Numbered from the stretch's first letter, positions 47,112-56,109 are shown. The stretch is 64,000 nt of DNA from Cladocopium goreaui (GCA_947184155.2 CAMXCT020000902.1:248001-312000), one strand, 5' to 3'. Numbers and translations: made by a program. Notes: generated by a model not told the origin, from the letters alone.

Positions 47112-50100
47112 GATGTGGAACAAAGACGTTGGACATACATCAATTCCATAGGCAAAGGTGAATCCATGTCTCTCGCCAGCTCATAGAGCTGGAGATGCCT
47201 CACTTGCCCTTGTTGGTCTCTGGAATGGATCTGCTGATATGTTCGGAAAACACCAGCTTGCCATGCATCATACTCTCCCTGCGTGAGATCCGTCCAGGTT
47301 CCAGCATGCAGTGTGAGAACTGGAATACCAATACTCTTGATCAAAAGCCGCTTCTTTTCCAGATCCATGCTGGGATTCTTCAGCAGCTTGTTCAAGGGAT
47401 GCAACTTGGCCATGGTACTGGCAGTCCGCACTTTGATCTCTTGCAAACAACTTCCAGTTCTTGTGATATGTCCACCAAGATGTTTGTAATGAGCGACAAT
47501 GGGGATCCTGAGACAGCCTGTGTGTTCTGACATAACGCACAAACCTTCACTGCTTGTACGCTCGAAAGCTTGTCTTGCTTTTGTAGCCCCTTCACCATGG
47601 AAAGCAAAGATCGCAGCCGTCTTTCCAACTCCACAAGTCAAAACCATGCCATGCTCCAGCATCGTGTCCTGGATGATAGACATCATGTGGGCCGCTTTGT
47701 CTACCACTTGGTCAGCAGAAGCACATACTGATACGGCCAAATCATCAACCCACGTCACACATCGTGTGACCCAGATGCCTGACACGTTGTCTTGATAGTG
47801 AAGTGGCATACCAGCTCGACAAGCTCTTTCATGTATTCGCCCCAGAATGCGCGACATCACAAGGCTGAATAGCACATCTGCCCCTGGGTCTCCCGGGCGG
47901 GAGCCCGTGGCAGGAGCCTGGATGCTCCTGCCGTCCGGGATAGTGAACCATGTATGTTGGAGGAGAGCCTCCGTGTTGTCAGCTGTCAATGTTGACTGGG
48001 TCGCTTGTCCAAGAATATTCTCATACTTGACATTAGCTTGGAACTGGTCCCATGCTGAGAGGGGTAAACCAATGCGATCAAAAACCTTCCTGATCTGCAC
48101 ATCGTTTCCACATCCAGTCAACATCTCTTTGACCACGGAGTAAAAAGCAGAGCGTATGTCAATGAAGAGGAGTGCATGGGATTCTTTCTGTCGTCGAGCT
48201 TGTGCTTGCCACATTTGAACCTGAAGGTGCAAGCTCTCTATTGACAGCCCAGAACGCCCTCCCCACTGCATTGGGCAAGCAACCCGCGTCAGGCCCTGCA
48301 CCATAATGTGCCTCCATGCCTTTGATATCACTCTGGCTACAACCGGTTCGAGTAAAATAGCCCTGTAGCCTTTCATGTCATGAGCACTGCCCTTACCTTT
48401 AAATAAAGGAAGGAGCCAGCCTCCTGTGAGCTCCGGCACACCTTGGCATCGCAGGCCCATTTTTAAGACCAGAGGATAGATCCTCTTTGCTGCTGTAGCA
48501 CAATCGCCTTTGAACAGTTCGGCTCCCAGTCCATCAAGGCCTGCTGCTTTGACCAGGTTCAACTGTCTCAGAGCCTTCTCTACATCCATCAACGTTGGCA
48601 CTTCCAAAAGCTGCTCAGCAGTCCGAGGTACACAGGTGGGCTTGGATTTGGTCAAAAGATCAGCGAAGACCACAGTCTCGGCGTTTTCGATGTCAGCAAA
48701 CTGCTGTTGCCACGCTTCTGCAATGTCGACCCTTGAAAACTTCCATTGACCATCCAAACTTCGATAACCAGGAAGAGGCTTGGTAAGTTTCCCAGCATGC
48801 TTTGCAATCATCTTTTTCGGCTGCAAGATGCTAAACAAATCTCCATTGCTTGCATGGTTTGTTTGCTGAATTTTTTGGTCCAATTGTTCCTTGATCCACC
48901 TTCTCCAATCCAACTTTTTGCATGACCTGAAACGTGCATCAATGTTGATCCTGGCTTCCAACGTCACTGCTTCTTGCTGACGCAACAACGCAAGGTCCCA
49001 GTCCACCAATTTGTTTTGCTCCACATGTTCGTGCTTGCCTTTCCACGCAAGAAAACATTGCTTCAGCACCTGCATGTTGATCTCTCTCTGGATCGTTCGG
49101 TGTTGCTGACGTAGATCTTTGCGGTCACACAGTAGATTCCATGTGTTCTCACTGAAGTACAACTGCCTTGGCTTCCTCTTCCTTTTGGGGAAATATTTCG
49201 CGGCTCCTTCCTGCAGATGTTGCCTGATGTTTGCCCAATGAGCATTAACATCCTGAGACCATGGCTGTTCTGGTAACATGCTCATCAACTGGACACTTCC
49301 CATCTTGCACCATTCTCTTGCAGCAACACGGTCGTAAAAACTGCTTCGAAGAAACCTGACATCCCCCTTAGGCGACCACTGCATTCCGACTTCTAACATC
49401 AAAGGTCTATGCTCCCCATCTCCATTGAGAACATCGATCTCTTTGTCAACATAAGATCGAATGATACCAGCTTGAGAGTCTTTGGAGATCAAAATGAAAT
49501 CGATACGACTGCTGTATCCCAACGGGGACATGAAGGTGGCAGAAGGACCATCATGAAATTGCGCATATGTGGAAGGGATCATGAGATCCCATTTGTCAGC
49601 AAATTGCCTCAACCTGCTACCTGCTTCATCTTCAACATCCCAAGCATGGTCATCGCAACCTGCACTGGTGATACTTCCAACTCTGGCATTGAAATCACCC
49701 AGACAGATTACCGGCACATTGCTGTCACGTCGCATCATGACATCATTCAATTCGTCCCACCATTTTGACACTTCATCAATTCCTCGTCCTTGTTGTGGGG
49801 CATACAGCACAATCACATCAAAAACCACTGCACCAAAACTGCCTCTCACTGCCAAAATTCGAGTGTCGGAGTGCCATGTACAAAGATCCTTGTCCGCAAC
49901 AATCTGCACCCCAAACATGCGTCCAATCTCTTCGGCATTGAGCCAGGGTTCAACTCCTGCTTGTCCCTGCACACCAGCCGAAATCAACCGCATGAAAGGC
50001 CCCATACTCACGCATGAAGAGACACGTGCCCTGGATTCTTGCACGCCAATGATGTGGATACCATTGTTTGCAAATTGGTGTAAAAGCTCGTTTACTTTCC

Positions 50101-53100
50101 AGCTGACACTGCTGCCATCTCCACTGCCATATTCCAAGGTCCTCACATTGACTGTAGCGAAAGTCAACTTGGCCAAATGCTGGCTTGGAATGTTTTCATC
50201 AATGGGAGGCCTTAGGGTAGAGTCAACACACCCCTGATCTGCATCCGGCTTGGAATTCTGCAACATTGTGCGTAAATCAGGGAGTTCTTCACTAGGAGAA
50301 ATCTCCACCCAAGCCCAAGCTGCCAGCTCGTGCTGCAATAAATCCCCTGAACGAAACTCAAATGCCACAGGAGGCTTCCATCCTCGCCACACTGCCTTTG
50401 CTATGCTGTCTGACATCTCGTTCCAAGGCTGCCCTTGATGTGCTCGGACATGTATGCCCTGAAAAGAGCCTCCAAATCGCTGGGTTCTTTGCTCAAGGAT
50501 GGTCATCATGATTCTGGAATGAGCTTGGCGGTGTGATGTGCCATCTTTTTGCACTGGGATGTTAGAAATCCCCATAGCACCAAAACCAACTGCCAAAGCA
50601 TCAAAGTGGCACTGAATAAAACACGCTTGCTGCGTACATAAACCCAATGCAACTTCTGCCATCGCTATGATCGCTGTGGCTTCCGCATCAATGGCAGAAG
50701 AATTGCATGGACCCAGATCCTCCTGCACAAAACCAGCTGCAAAGCCCACACGATGAAATTGCTTTCGCCCTTCAAAAGTCGATTGCTGCAAAATAGTGAT
50801 TGCCCATGTGGCCACATCATTTTTGCTAGAGCCATCTGTGTACACATGAAAGACAGGTTGCACACCAGTACAGTCATCCGTAAGTGCACAAGCCTCCCTA
50901 GCAAAGGGATGGAGATCAGGAATCGCTGTAAAGTCGGAGTTGATGCCTTCATACCCACGACTCATCACAAACCGCAAATGTTGTTGAATCTCACTGATGC
51001 TGTCCATTCCATGGTTAAACTGAGGGTCCTCAACACCTTGATGATCGCATGCAACATTTTCTGGAGACCCTCTCTGTGGAGGTTCCGTTCTCTCTTCTTC
51101 AGGAGGATACCAGTTTGCCACTCGTAGGGTCTCACAAATTTCTCCCAGTGGCTCCAATACCTTCTTTCTTGGCCTGCTCTTGCTACTTCGTAACTGCACG
51201 AACGAAGTATGTTCCAGCTCAGGCTCTTGTTGGGCCTCCACTCCTTCATGCAAAAGAATGGAAAGCATGTGATGGGTTTGCCAAACCTGAAGACGCACGT
51301 GCACAAAGTCACCAGCTTGCCACATCGCTTGCAACCCACTGATTCTGCGTCCATTGACCAACACATGAGGCTGGACACCTTGCAAAACAGCATAGTCGAA
51401 CCAGAAGGGGTGGATGGCCAATGCTGCCACAATATCCAAAGAAACAGGACCTTCAAGCACCGAGATGGCCCAAAATTCATTGGCTCCTTCAGACCGATAT
51501 GGCATGGATTGTGCTGAAACAATTTGTTGCTGCACCAAAATAGGAAAACCTTCCCTACCACCATAATCCACAATAAAGTGAAATCGAATGTGTTCAGCAT
51601 CACGCAGATCATCAGTGGCCATGGTGCAGAAAACAACCCTAGCATCACTTGACTCAAAAGGCCAAAGCTGCTGCATTTGCGAAATCCAATCCAAATGGAG
51701 CAAATCATCACCCTCCAGAATCAATTGCCGCCATCCCAAGGGCCGGTTTGCTGGCGAAATGCCATGGACATGACAGATGATCTGGTGGATGTCTCCCTCC
51801 ATGTGCTGCAATTCTTCCGCTTGCAAATAGAAGTCTTCAACTCTGTCAATGATGGTGCCTGCTTGTGTCACCAATTCTGGTGTGTCTTCCACTCGTACAG
51901 TGCACAGCCATCCGTCTCTGACGTCATAGCGATGATCCGGTTCCATGACATTGTATCCCAGACGTATGAAGCAATCCCTCATCTTGAAAGGCTTGCAATG
52001 CTTGTGCATGTCCAATTGGACCAGAGCATCCCTGATGGAAATATCAGTGAAGATCTTGGCCCCATAAGGCGCTGGTCTGAGAGGCAAATGACGAGGACCT
52101 CGCTGAATGACAAGGACATTTCTCACGTCCTCATTCATATCTTCCGGACTCTCAATGACAACCAGTACAACCAGAGTATTTGGCCCAGCAACTTCACACG
52201 GCTGTGGCGTGACATGATAAATTGTGATGCTTCCGTAGCGTAAATGGTCCTCCCATAAGGTTCGGATTTTTCCTTCCAATTCGTGAAGCCTCCATGGGTT
52301 GAAGGCCGTGTCCCTTCGACCCAAGTCGACAAGACCCAGACCGTAAGTCACAACAACCCACCTTCGTTCACTTTCAACCAGACCTTCAAGGGCTTGGTCT
52401 ATGAAGGCTTGTGATTGTTCTTGATGGCCATTTGCAAATGCAACATCATCATTGCTCTCTTCATCCTCCTGATCGAGGTCATCATCTTCAATGGCCTCCC
52501 ACGGATATGGATCCGGTCGTTCAAATTGGTAGGTGATGGGTCTATTGGACACTAACCCAACCTCATCACTGTCAACCTCCACCATGTTGCTATGCATGCT
52601 AGGCCAGGTGAGATCCACGTTAGCCTCACCCCCGCCTTCGAGACCTTGCAAGATTTTGTCAAGGTGATGCGTCTGCCAAGACCAAAGGAGATCCGAGTTA
52701 TCCTCCTTCCCGTCTATTGGCCCTGCAAGTGATCTGTCCACCTGACTCCTCTCATTGGCAACATGATTTTGCCCCAATTTTTGATGTCGCTCCCACGTCC
52801 ATGTCTGTCCTTCCTCATGGTGCATGGATATCAAAGAAGCTGAATCATCTTCTTCTTCATCAGAAGGAAGATCTGTGGAAGCCATCGATGAAGTGGGTGA
52901 TGCTTCGTCATCCTCATCTGAAGCTTCCAAGGGGCAAAGATTGCCCACAACATATTGAGCCTGTGGAATTCTGCACAAGCTGTCATCCGCAATCTGCATC
53001 ATTGCTCCCTGATGGTCGTATTGAATACAACAAAGAAAATTTTGCCTGCCACAAGCCTCTGGGTATTGTGCTTCTCGAAAAACAGCACGAACAGTGCTGT

Positions 53101-54376
53101 CTTGCCGAAACAGGACCGCTCTAACAGACATGAGGGGTGGAAGGCCAACACCCTTCATCAATAGGGTGGACCAATGCAAATCATCACCCTGGACAATGAT
53201 GATGTGCGCCCTGGTGCTAGGCAGGCCACTCTCAGGTTGGCCCCCCACCACATACAAACGCAAATCTGATCCATCCATCAACTCCTTCCATGTCTCCCTG
53301 CACGCACGTTCAAAATCCGAGACACTCATCTGCCGATGAAATCTGATTCGACGAGGTCGCACACAAACATGAAAGCGCTCAGGTGAGAGAAACCATGTTG
53401 CAACAAAGACCGGCCTAGTGTCATGCTGTGAACATTGCTGAGTAATCACATTCCACCAGCCATCTGCAACAAATCCTTGCTCCGTATATGGATTCTGTAT
53501 GAAAATTGCAAGCTCCTCAGGATGAGACTCAACCGATTCTCCATTCCAAGAAGGGATGAGATTCAGGGCTGCCAAACGCGCAAACCCAATCTGGAAATCC
53601 TTCCAAACTGCAATTTGTCCATGTAAATGCCAAAAATGTCTCCACATGTCATGTGCATCAACGTCATTCATAACCGCAATACAATGCTGCTCTTGAAAAA
53701 CCAGGTGCAATTCGACAGTCGTAGAAAAGGTGACCTTCTTTCCTTTGCCCCTTTTTTGACTGTCTGCAACATCACCATGCAATACAGGACGTCGTCTACA
53801 CCATGAGGGAAGACTGCAACCTTGGCACGACAAATTGCCATCCCCTGAAGAGCAGGCAATTGTGCACCAGACCTGAGGTGCGAAGAGATCCACGTTAGCC
53901 TCTTCGCCACCTCGCAAAACGGTCTCATTTCCATCCTTCACTTCTGCTGGCTTGATCAGATCCAAGTTACCCTGATCACTGCCAAATTCACTGTCACATC
54001 GCACTTCACACGCAAGGGAGTCAAAGGATCCATCTCTGTAACACAGGGGCTCATACTTTGCCTCAACCTTCTCATTGTAACACTGCTGCGCAACGCCGAA
54101 CAGATTTCTGTTGTGATGGACAACCTCCATGCCAACACACTCATAAACTGTCGATTCATCCCTCAGCAAACCGTGAGAACTCACCATATTGTTTTTTGCT
54201 CCTTCACATTGACTCATAGTGTCGTCTGACACATTCATGTCTTTGTTCCAGGAGAAACTTTGATTGAAATGTGAATGCCAAAACTCCTTAATCCGTCTTC
54301 GAAAGAAGCTTTCTTTTGAAAGGAGAGGTAGTGGAGCTCCTAGATGACTGCTGACTTCCCTGCATCCAGATGTCAT
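47087..54376 (-). CDS. LINE ORF2: polyprotein with RNase H, APE endonuclease and reverse transcriptase
   Basis: 2,429 aa from the ATG at 54376; the frame stays open up to an ATG at 55690 (2,867 aa), overlapping ORF1. Residues 1-1170 match nothing I know and hold acidic tracts. RNase H lies at about 1175-1330, with D1181 (YTDGSS), E1232 (DAEATA), D1259 and H1313/D1323 (RAHQGQPWNEMSDS). APE-type endonuclease is at about 1400-1665: N1410 (NVRTL), E1447 (QESR), D1561 (GDFNAR), D1626 (SRIDFIL), GEHRPL. RT is at about 1910-2300: AAGLDGLGAELFK, D2073 (FIDIRSAFYS), TGSRPGDPGAD, D2211/D2212 (TWVDDLAV), HYKHLGGH. All catalytic residues are present, so it could be active. RNase H ahead of the endonuclease is unlike the known LINE order. 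It ends in ATGA, overlapping ORF3. Confidence 0.9.
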   Translation of the reverse strand: MTSGCREVSSHLGAPLPLLSKESFFRRRIKEFWHSHFNQSFSWNKDMNVSDDTMSQCEGAKNNMVSSHGLLRDESTVYECVGMEVVHHNRNLFGVAQQCYNEKVEAKYEPLCYRDGSFDSLACEVRCDSEFGSDQGNLDLIKPAEVKDGNETVLRGGEEANVDLFAPQVWCTIACSSGDGNLSCQGCSLPSWCRRRPVLHGDVADSQKRGKGKKVTFSTTVELHLVFQEQHCIAVMNDVDAHDMWRHFWHLHGQIAVWKDFQIGFARLAALNLIPSWNGESVESHPEELAIFIQNPYTEQGFVADGWWNVITQQCSQHDTRPVFVATWFLSPERFHVCVRPRRIRFHRQMSVSDFERACRETWKELMDGSDLRLYVVGGQPESGLPSTRAHIIIVQGDDLHWSTLLMKGVGLPPLMSVRAVLFRQDSTVRAVFREAQYPEACGRQNFLCCIQYDHQGAMMQIADDSLCRIPQAQYVVGNLCPLEASDEDDEASPTSSMASTDLPSDEEEDDSASLISMHHEEGQTWTWERHQKLGQNHVANERSQVDRSLAGPIDGKEDNSDLLWSWQTHHLDKILQGLEGGGEANVDLTWPSMHSNMVEVDSDEVGLVSNRPITYQFERPDPYPWEAIEDDDLDQEDEESNDDVAFANGHQEQSQAFIDQALEGLVESERRWVVVTYGLGLVDLGRRDTAFNPWRLHELEGKIRTLWEDHLRYGSITIYHVTPQPCEVAGPNTLVVLVVIESPEDMNEDVRNVLVIQRGPRHLPLRPAPYGAKIFTDISIRDALVQLDMHKHCKPFKMRDCFIRLGYNVMEPDHRYDVRDGWLCTVRVEDTPELVTQAGTIIDRVEDFYLQAEELQHMEGDIHQIICHVHGISPANRPLGWRQLILEGDDLLHLDWISQMQQLWPFESSDARVVFCTMATDDLRDAEHIRFHFIVDYGGREGFPILVQQQIVSAQSMPYRSEGANEFWAISVLEGPVSLDIVAALAIHPFWFDYAVLQGVQPHVLVNGRRISGLQAMWQAGDFVHVRLQVWQTHHMLSILLHEGVEAQQEPELEHTSFVQLRSSKSRPRKKVLEPLGEICETLRVANWYPPEEERTEPPQRGSPENVACDHQGVEDPQFNHGMDSISEIQQHLRFVMSRGYEGINSDFTAIPDLHPFAREACALTDDCTGVQPVFHVYTDGSSKNDVATWAITILQQSTFEGRKQFHRVGFAAGFVQEDLGPCNSSAIDAEATAIIAMAEVALGLCTQQACFIQCHFDALAVGFGAMGISNIPVQKDGTSHRQAHSRIMMTILEQRTQRFGGSFQGIHVRAHQGQPWNEMSDSIAKAVWRGWKPPVAFEFRSGDLLQHELAAWAWVEISPSEELPDLRTMLQNSKPDADQGCVDSTLRPPIDENIPSQHLAKLTFATVNVRTLEYGSGDGSSVSWKVNELLHQFANNGIHIIGVQESRARVSSCVSMGPFMRLISAGVQGQAGVEPWLNAEEIGRMFGVQIVADKDLCTWHSDTRILAVRGSFGAVVFDVIVLYAPQQGRGIDEVSKWWDELNDVMMRRDSNVPVICLGDFNARVGSITSAGCDDHAWDVEDEAGSRLRQFADKWDLMIPSTYAQFHDGPSATFMSPLGYSSRIDFILISKDSQAGIIRSYVDKEIDVLNGDGEHRPLMLEVGMQWSPKGDVRFLRSSFYDRVAAREWCKMGSVQLMSMLPEQPWSQDVNAHWANIRQHLQEGAAKYFPKRKRKPRQLYFSENTWNLLCDRKDLRQQHRTIQREINMQVLKQCFLAWKGKHEHVEQNKLVDWDLALLRQQEAVTLEARINIDARFRSCKKLDWRRWIKEQLDQKIQQTNHASNGDLFSILQPKKMIAKHAGKLTKPLPGYRSLDGQWKFSRVDIAEAWQQQFADIENAETVVFADLLTKSKPTCVPRTAEQLLEVPTLMDVEKALRQLNLVKAAGLDGLGAELFKGDCATAAKRIYPLVLKMGLRCQGVPELTGGWLLPLFKGKGSAHDMKGYRAILLEPVVARVISKAWRHIMVQGLTRVACPMQWGGRSGLSIESLHLQVQMWQAQARRQKESHALLFIDIRSAFYSVVKEMLTGCGNDVQIRKVFDRIGLPLSAWDQFQANVKYENILGQATQSTLTADNTEALLQHTWFTIPDGRSIQAPATGSRPGDPGADVLFSLVMSRILGRIHERACRAGMPLHYQDNVSGIWVTRCVTWVDDLAVSVCASADQVVDKAAHMMSIIQDTMLEHGMVLTCGVGKTAAIFAFHGEGATKARQAFERTSSEGLCVMSEHTGCLRIPIVAHYKHLGGHITRTGSCLQEIKVRTASTMAKLHPLNKLLKNPSMDLEKKRLLIKSIGIPVLTLHAGTWTDLTQGEYDAWQAGVFRTYQQIHSRDQQGQVRHLQLYELARDMDSPLPMELMYVQRLCSTSCMLRMNI
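47400..48640 (-). other. Reverse transcriptase domain within ORF2
   Basis: Motif A FIDIRSAFYSV (48134-48166), motif B TGSRPGDPGADVLFSLVM, motif C TWVDDLAVSV (catalytic DD codons 47741-47746), and KTAAIFAF then HYKHLGGHI. The usual YADD is WVDD here. Confidence 0.9.
49375..50175 (-). other. APE-type endonuclease domain within ORF2
   Basis: TFATVNVRTLEYG, GIHIIGVQESRA, VICLGDFNARVG, YSSRIDFILIS and NGDGEHRPLMLEV follow the exonuclease-endonuclease-phosphatase pattern that nicks target DNA for LINE priming. Confidence 0.88.
50385..50855 (-). other. RNase H domain within ORF2
   Basis: Acid residues in order: YTDGSSKN, IDAEATAII, CHFDALAVG, then HVRAHQGQPWNEMSDSIAKA, a full DEDD-plus-His set. 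The codon for the first Asp is 50834-50836. It lies upstream of the endonuclease in the reading frame. Confidence 0.85.
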
Positions 54377-54384
54377 CGCAACAC

Positions 54385-55425
54385 TCACTTGTCCTCCTTC
54401 TCCTTCTCTCTGACTTTGGCATCTTTGAGTTCCTTCAAATCTTGCGCCTTTGGCTTGAGATGATGGTTCGCAACTTTGCTTGGCGAACTTGACCCACAAA
54501 AGGGACGCAAAGCTTTCGGAGTCGCTTTGCTCATTGCCCCCTGGGCTACATCCTCCGCCTCTACAAGCTCCTCGTCGTCCATGGTGTCTGTAAGATCGAT
54601 GGAACTTGCATGTCCCTCTGCGTTCAGGGTATTCTGCAGGTCCTCGAACTGCACCTCCAAATCTGGCATTTCCTCGATGACTGGTTCTGTCCATTGAGGT
54701 CCTAACAGGGACCTGGACGCCAGCGTCATCTCCTGCTTTACATTTGCAAGCTCCAAGATCTTGGCATTGTAGTGCTCCATCAGATCTGCTCGACAGTTTT
54801 GGAACATCTCTCCATGCTGTCGGACCTTGGCAATCGTATTGCTGACAAACGATGTCCACTCTTGATCCAAGTCCTTGATCTTCTGTGCAGCTGTTGCCAC
54901 TTGCCCTTTGAGCTTGCTCAATTTTTTCAACTGCCCATGCGTCAATGTGCGATTGGATTGTGCTTTCGCTTCCCTCATGGAAAGCTCCTCCAATCTTGAT
55001 GCCATCGACTCCGTGAGCTCCATGTCCATAGCCTGTAACCCTCTGAGATGTTGCAGCATCTTGTCCTCCTCCGCTGTAAGCGCCATCGGTGCTTCGACAG
55101 AAGGCGCTGGTGGCAGAATTGGCTGCGGTGGCATCCCAAGGGGCTTGTCCATAGAAATTCCTGTTTCCACTTTCCGCTGAACTCTGCTGGCCGGCGTAGT
55201 GGGAATCCATGGCAGCTTGTCCGAAAACACTGCCCATGTGTCTGACTCTTGGTTGACCTGTTCTGCTGCCTTGTACTCCGAAGCAGTTGCTTTTTGCTTC
55301 TTGCTGCTCTTGGATCTGGAGCGACGCGGTGCTGTCCAAACCGCACTCCAGTGAGCCTGACATGATCGGCAATAGGTCATCTTTGGGGTATTGTTGACCT
55401 TGCATGCTTGACAATGCCACGTCAT
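54385..55425 (-). CDS. LINE ORF1: RanBP2-type zinc finger and helical protein
   Basis: 346 aa from the ATG at 55425. The frame is open further up to about 55,708 but has no earlier ATG. It begins MTWHCQACKVNNTPKMTYCR, so Cys 5, 8, 19 and 22 form a C-x2-C-x10-C-x2-C RanBP2-type finger, a fold that binds single-stranded RNA or protein. A basic Ser/Lys/Arg patch (SRSKSSKKQK) follows, then a Pro-rich link, a long helical region rich in E/Q/L/K (about residues 135-250), an acidic stretch (DTMDDEELVEAED) and a Lys/Glu-rich tail. This is the size and composition expected of a LINE RNA-binding ORF1 protein, but the finger type differs from the CCHC knuckle usual there. The stop (54385-54387) lies 8 bases before the ORF2 ATG at 54376. 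Confidence 0.75.
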   Translation of the reverse strand: MTWHCQACKVNNTPKMTYCRSCQAHWSAVWTAPRRSRSKSSKKQKATASEYKAAEQVNQESDTWAVFSDKLPWIPTTPASRVQRKVETGISMDKPLGMPPQPILPPAPSVEAPMALTAEEDKMLQHLRGLQAMDMELTESMASRLEELSMREAKAQSNRTLTHGQLKKLSKLKGQVATAAQKIKDLDQEWTSFVSNTIAKVRQHGEMFQNCRADLMEHYNAKILELANVKQEMTLASRSLLGPQWTEPVIEEMPDLEVQFEDLQNTLNAEGHASSIDLTDTMDDEELVEAEDVAQGAMSKATPKALRPFCGSSSPSKVANHHLKPKAQDLKELKDAKVREKEKEDK

Positions 55426-55689
55426 TGTACTCAACTGCTGTACCTCGAGGGGAAGATCTGCAGGATTGAAAGAATGGTGGCTGTGCAAAACGCTCCAAGC
55501 CACTCTTGCTCTCCTTTTCGTTCCTTTCCCCCAAAAACCAACTCTCACCTGCTTCAGGCAGGATCGCACCCGCTGCCTCTTCTTCCTGAGGCGACGGTGC
55601 CAGTAGGGTTCGAGCTGATTCGCCAGTGTGAGTAGAGACCCAGGCAACAAAGTCAAGCCACAAGTAAATTGCGAGCAATCGTCCAACCA

Positions 55690-55771
55690 TGCGCTTGGAG
55701 CGTCGCCCTATGGTTAGTGGCTAAGGGCAATAGCGGTAGTCGCAAAGCTATCACCCCTGGGCCGAAACCTT
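55690..55771 (-). promoter_or_regulatory. LINE 5' leader
   Basis: About 80 bases between the candidate target duplication and the first ATG (55690). That ATG opens the ORF2 frame, not the ORF1 frame. No promoter motif recognised. Confidence 0.4.
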
Positions 55772-55783
55772 TTATAATTATAT
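55772..55783. other. Candidate target-site duplication, 5' side of LINE
   Basis: TTATAATTATAT, identical to 45114-45125. Confidence 0.55.
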
Positions 55784-56109
55784 ATATATATTATCTATTT
55801 ATATTTGAAATAGTCCAACTGAGCCAAAAAAAAAAACTGCCGTCCCATCATTGCACTGGTGGGCATATGGGTATCCCTATGAGCTCACCCGGCTACCGAT
55901 CCCTGGGATCGGTCGGGAAATCTAGAGGATTTCCGGAAAAATGGCTGATAATGATGGGTTCATATTGGGAAGTTCCCAATACATAGCTGGATAAAAAAAT
56001 ACCTAAATACCAATGGATGGTCCCAGAGGGATATTGCGCCACCCAGCAAAATACCTTCGACGATTTGTGAAGATGTTTCCCAACCCAATTGGTGATTTTT
56101 TAGGATGTT

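Larger units (their letters stand above)
45126..55771 (-). mobile_element. Intact 10.6-kb LINE retrotransposon with three ORFs
   Basis: All three reading frames are undamaged over 10 kb, on the minus strand. Both edges carry the same 12 bases, TTATAATTATAT (45114-45125 and 55772-55783), a likely target duplication, though the local DNA is AT-rich. The 3' tail ends GAATAAATAAA; there is no LTR. The 5' UTR is about 80 bp. Order: ORF1 (RanBP2-type finger), ORF2 (RNase H, endonuclease, RT), ORF3 (C2H2 fingers, methyltransferase-like). ORF1 to ORF2 is a 10-base gap between stop and ATG codons; ORF2 to ORF3 is an ATGA stop/start overlap. An intact frame set suggests recent insertion. Confidence 0.85.

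Noticed and set aside
46416..47186. 256-codon plus ORF opposite LINE ORF3
   Set aside because: Antisense shadow of an intact, motif-bearing ORF; no motif of its own. The same applies to the 222-codon plus ORF at 49569-50237 and the 188-codon plus ORF at 51677-52243.
50965..51711. 248-codon minus ORF inside ORF2 in another frame
   Set aside because: Lies wholly inside the ORF2 frame and has no recognisable domain; Trp/Cys-rich composition typical of a shifted frame.
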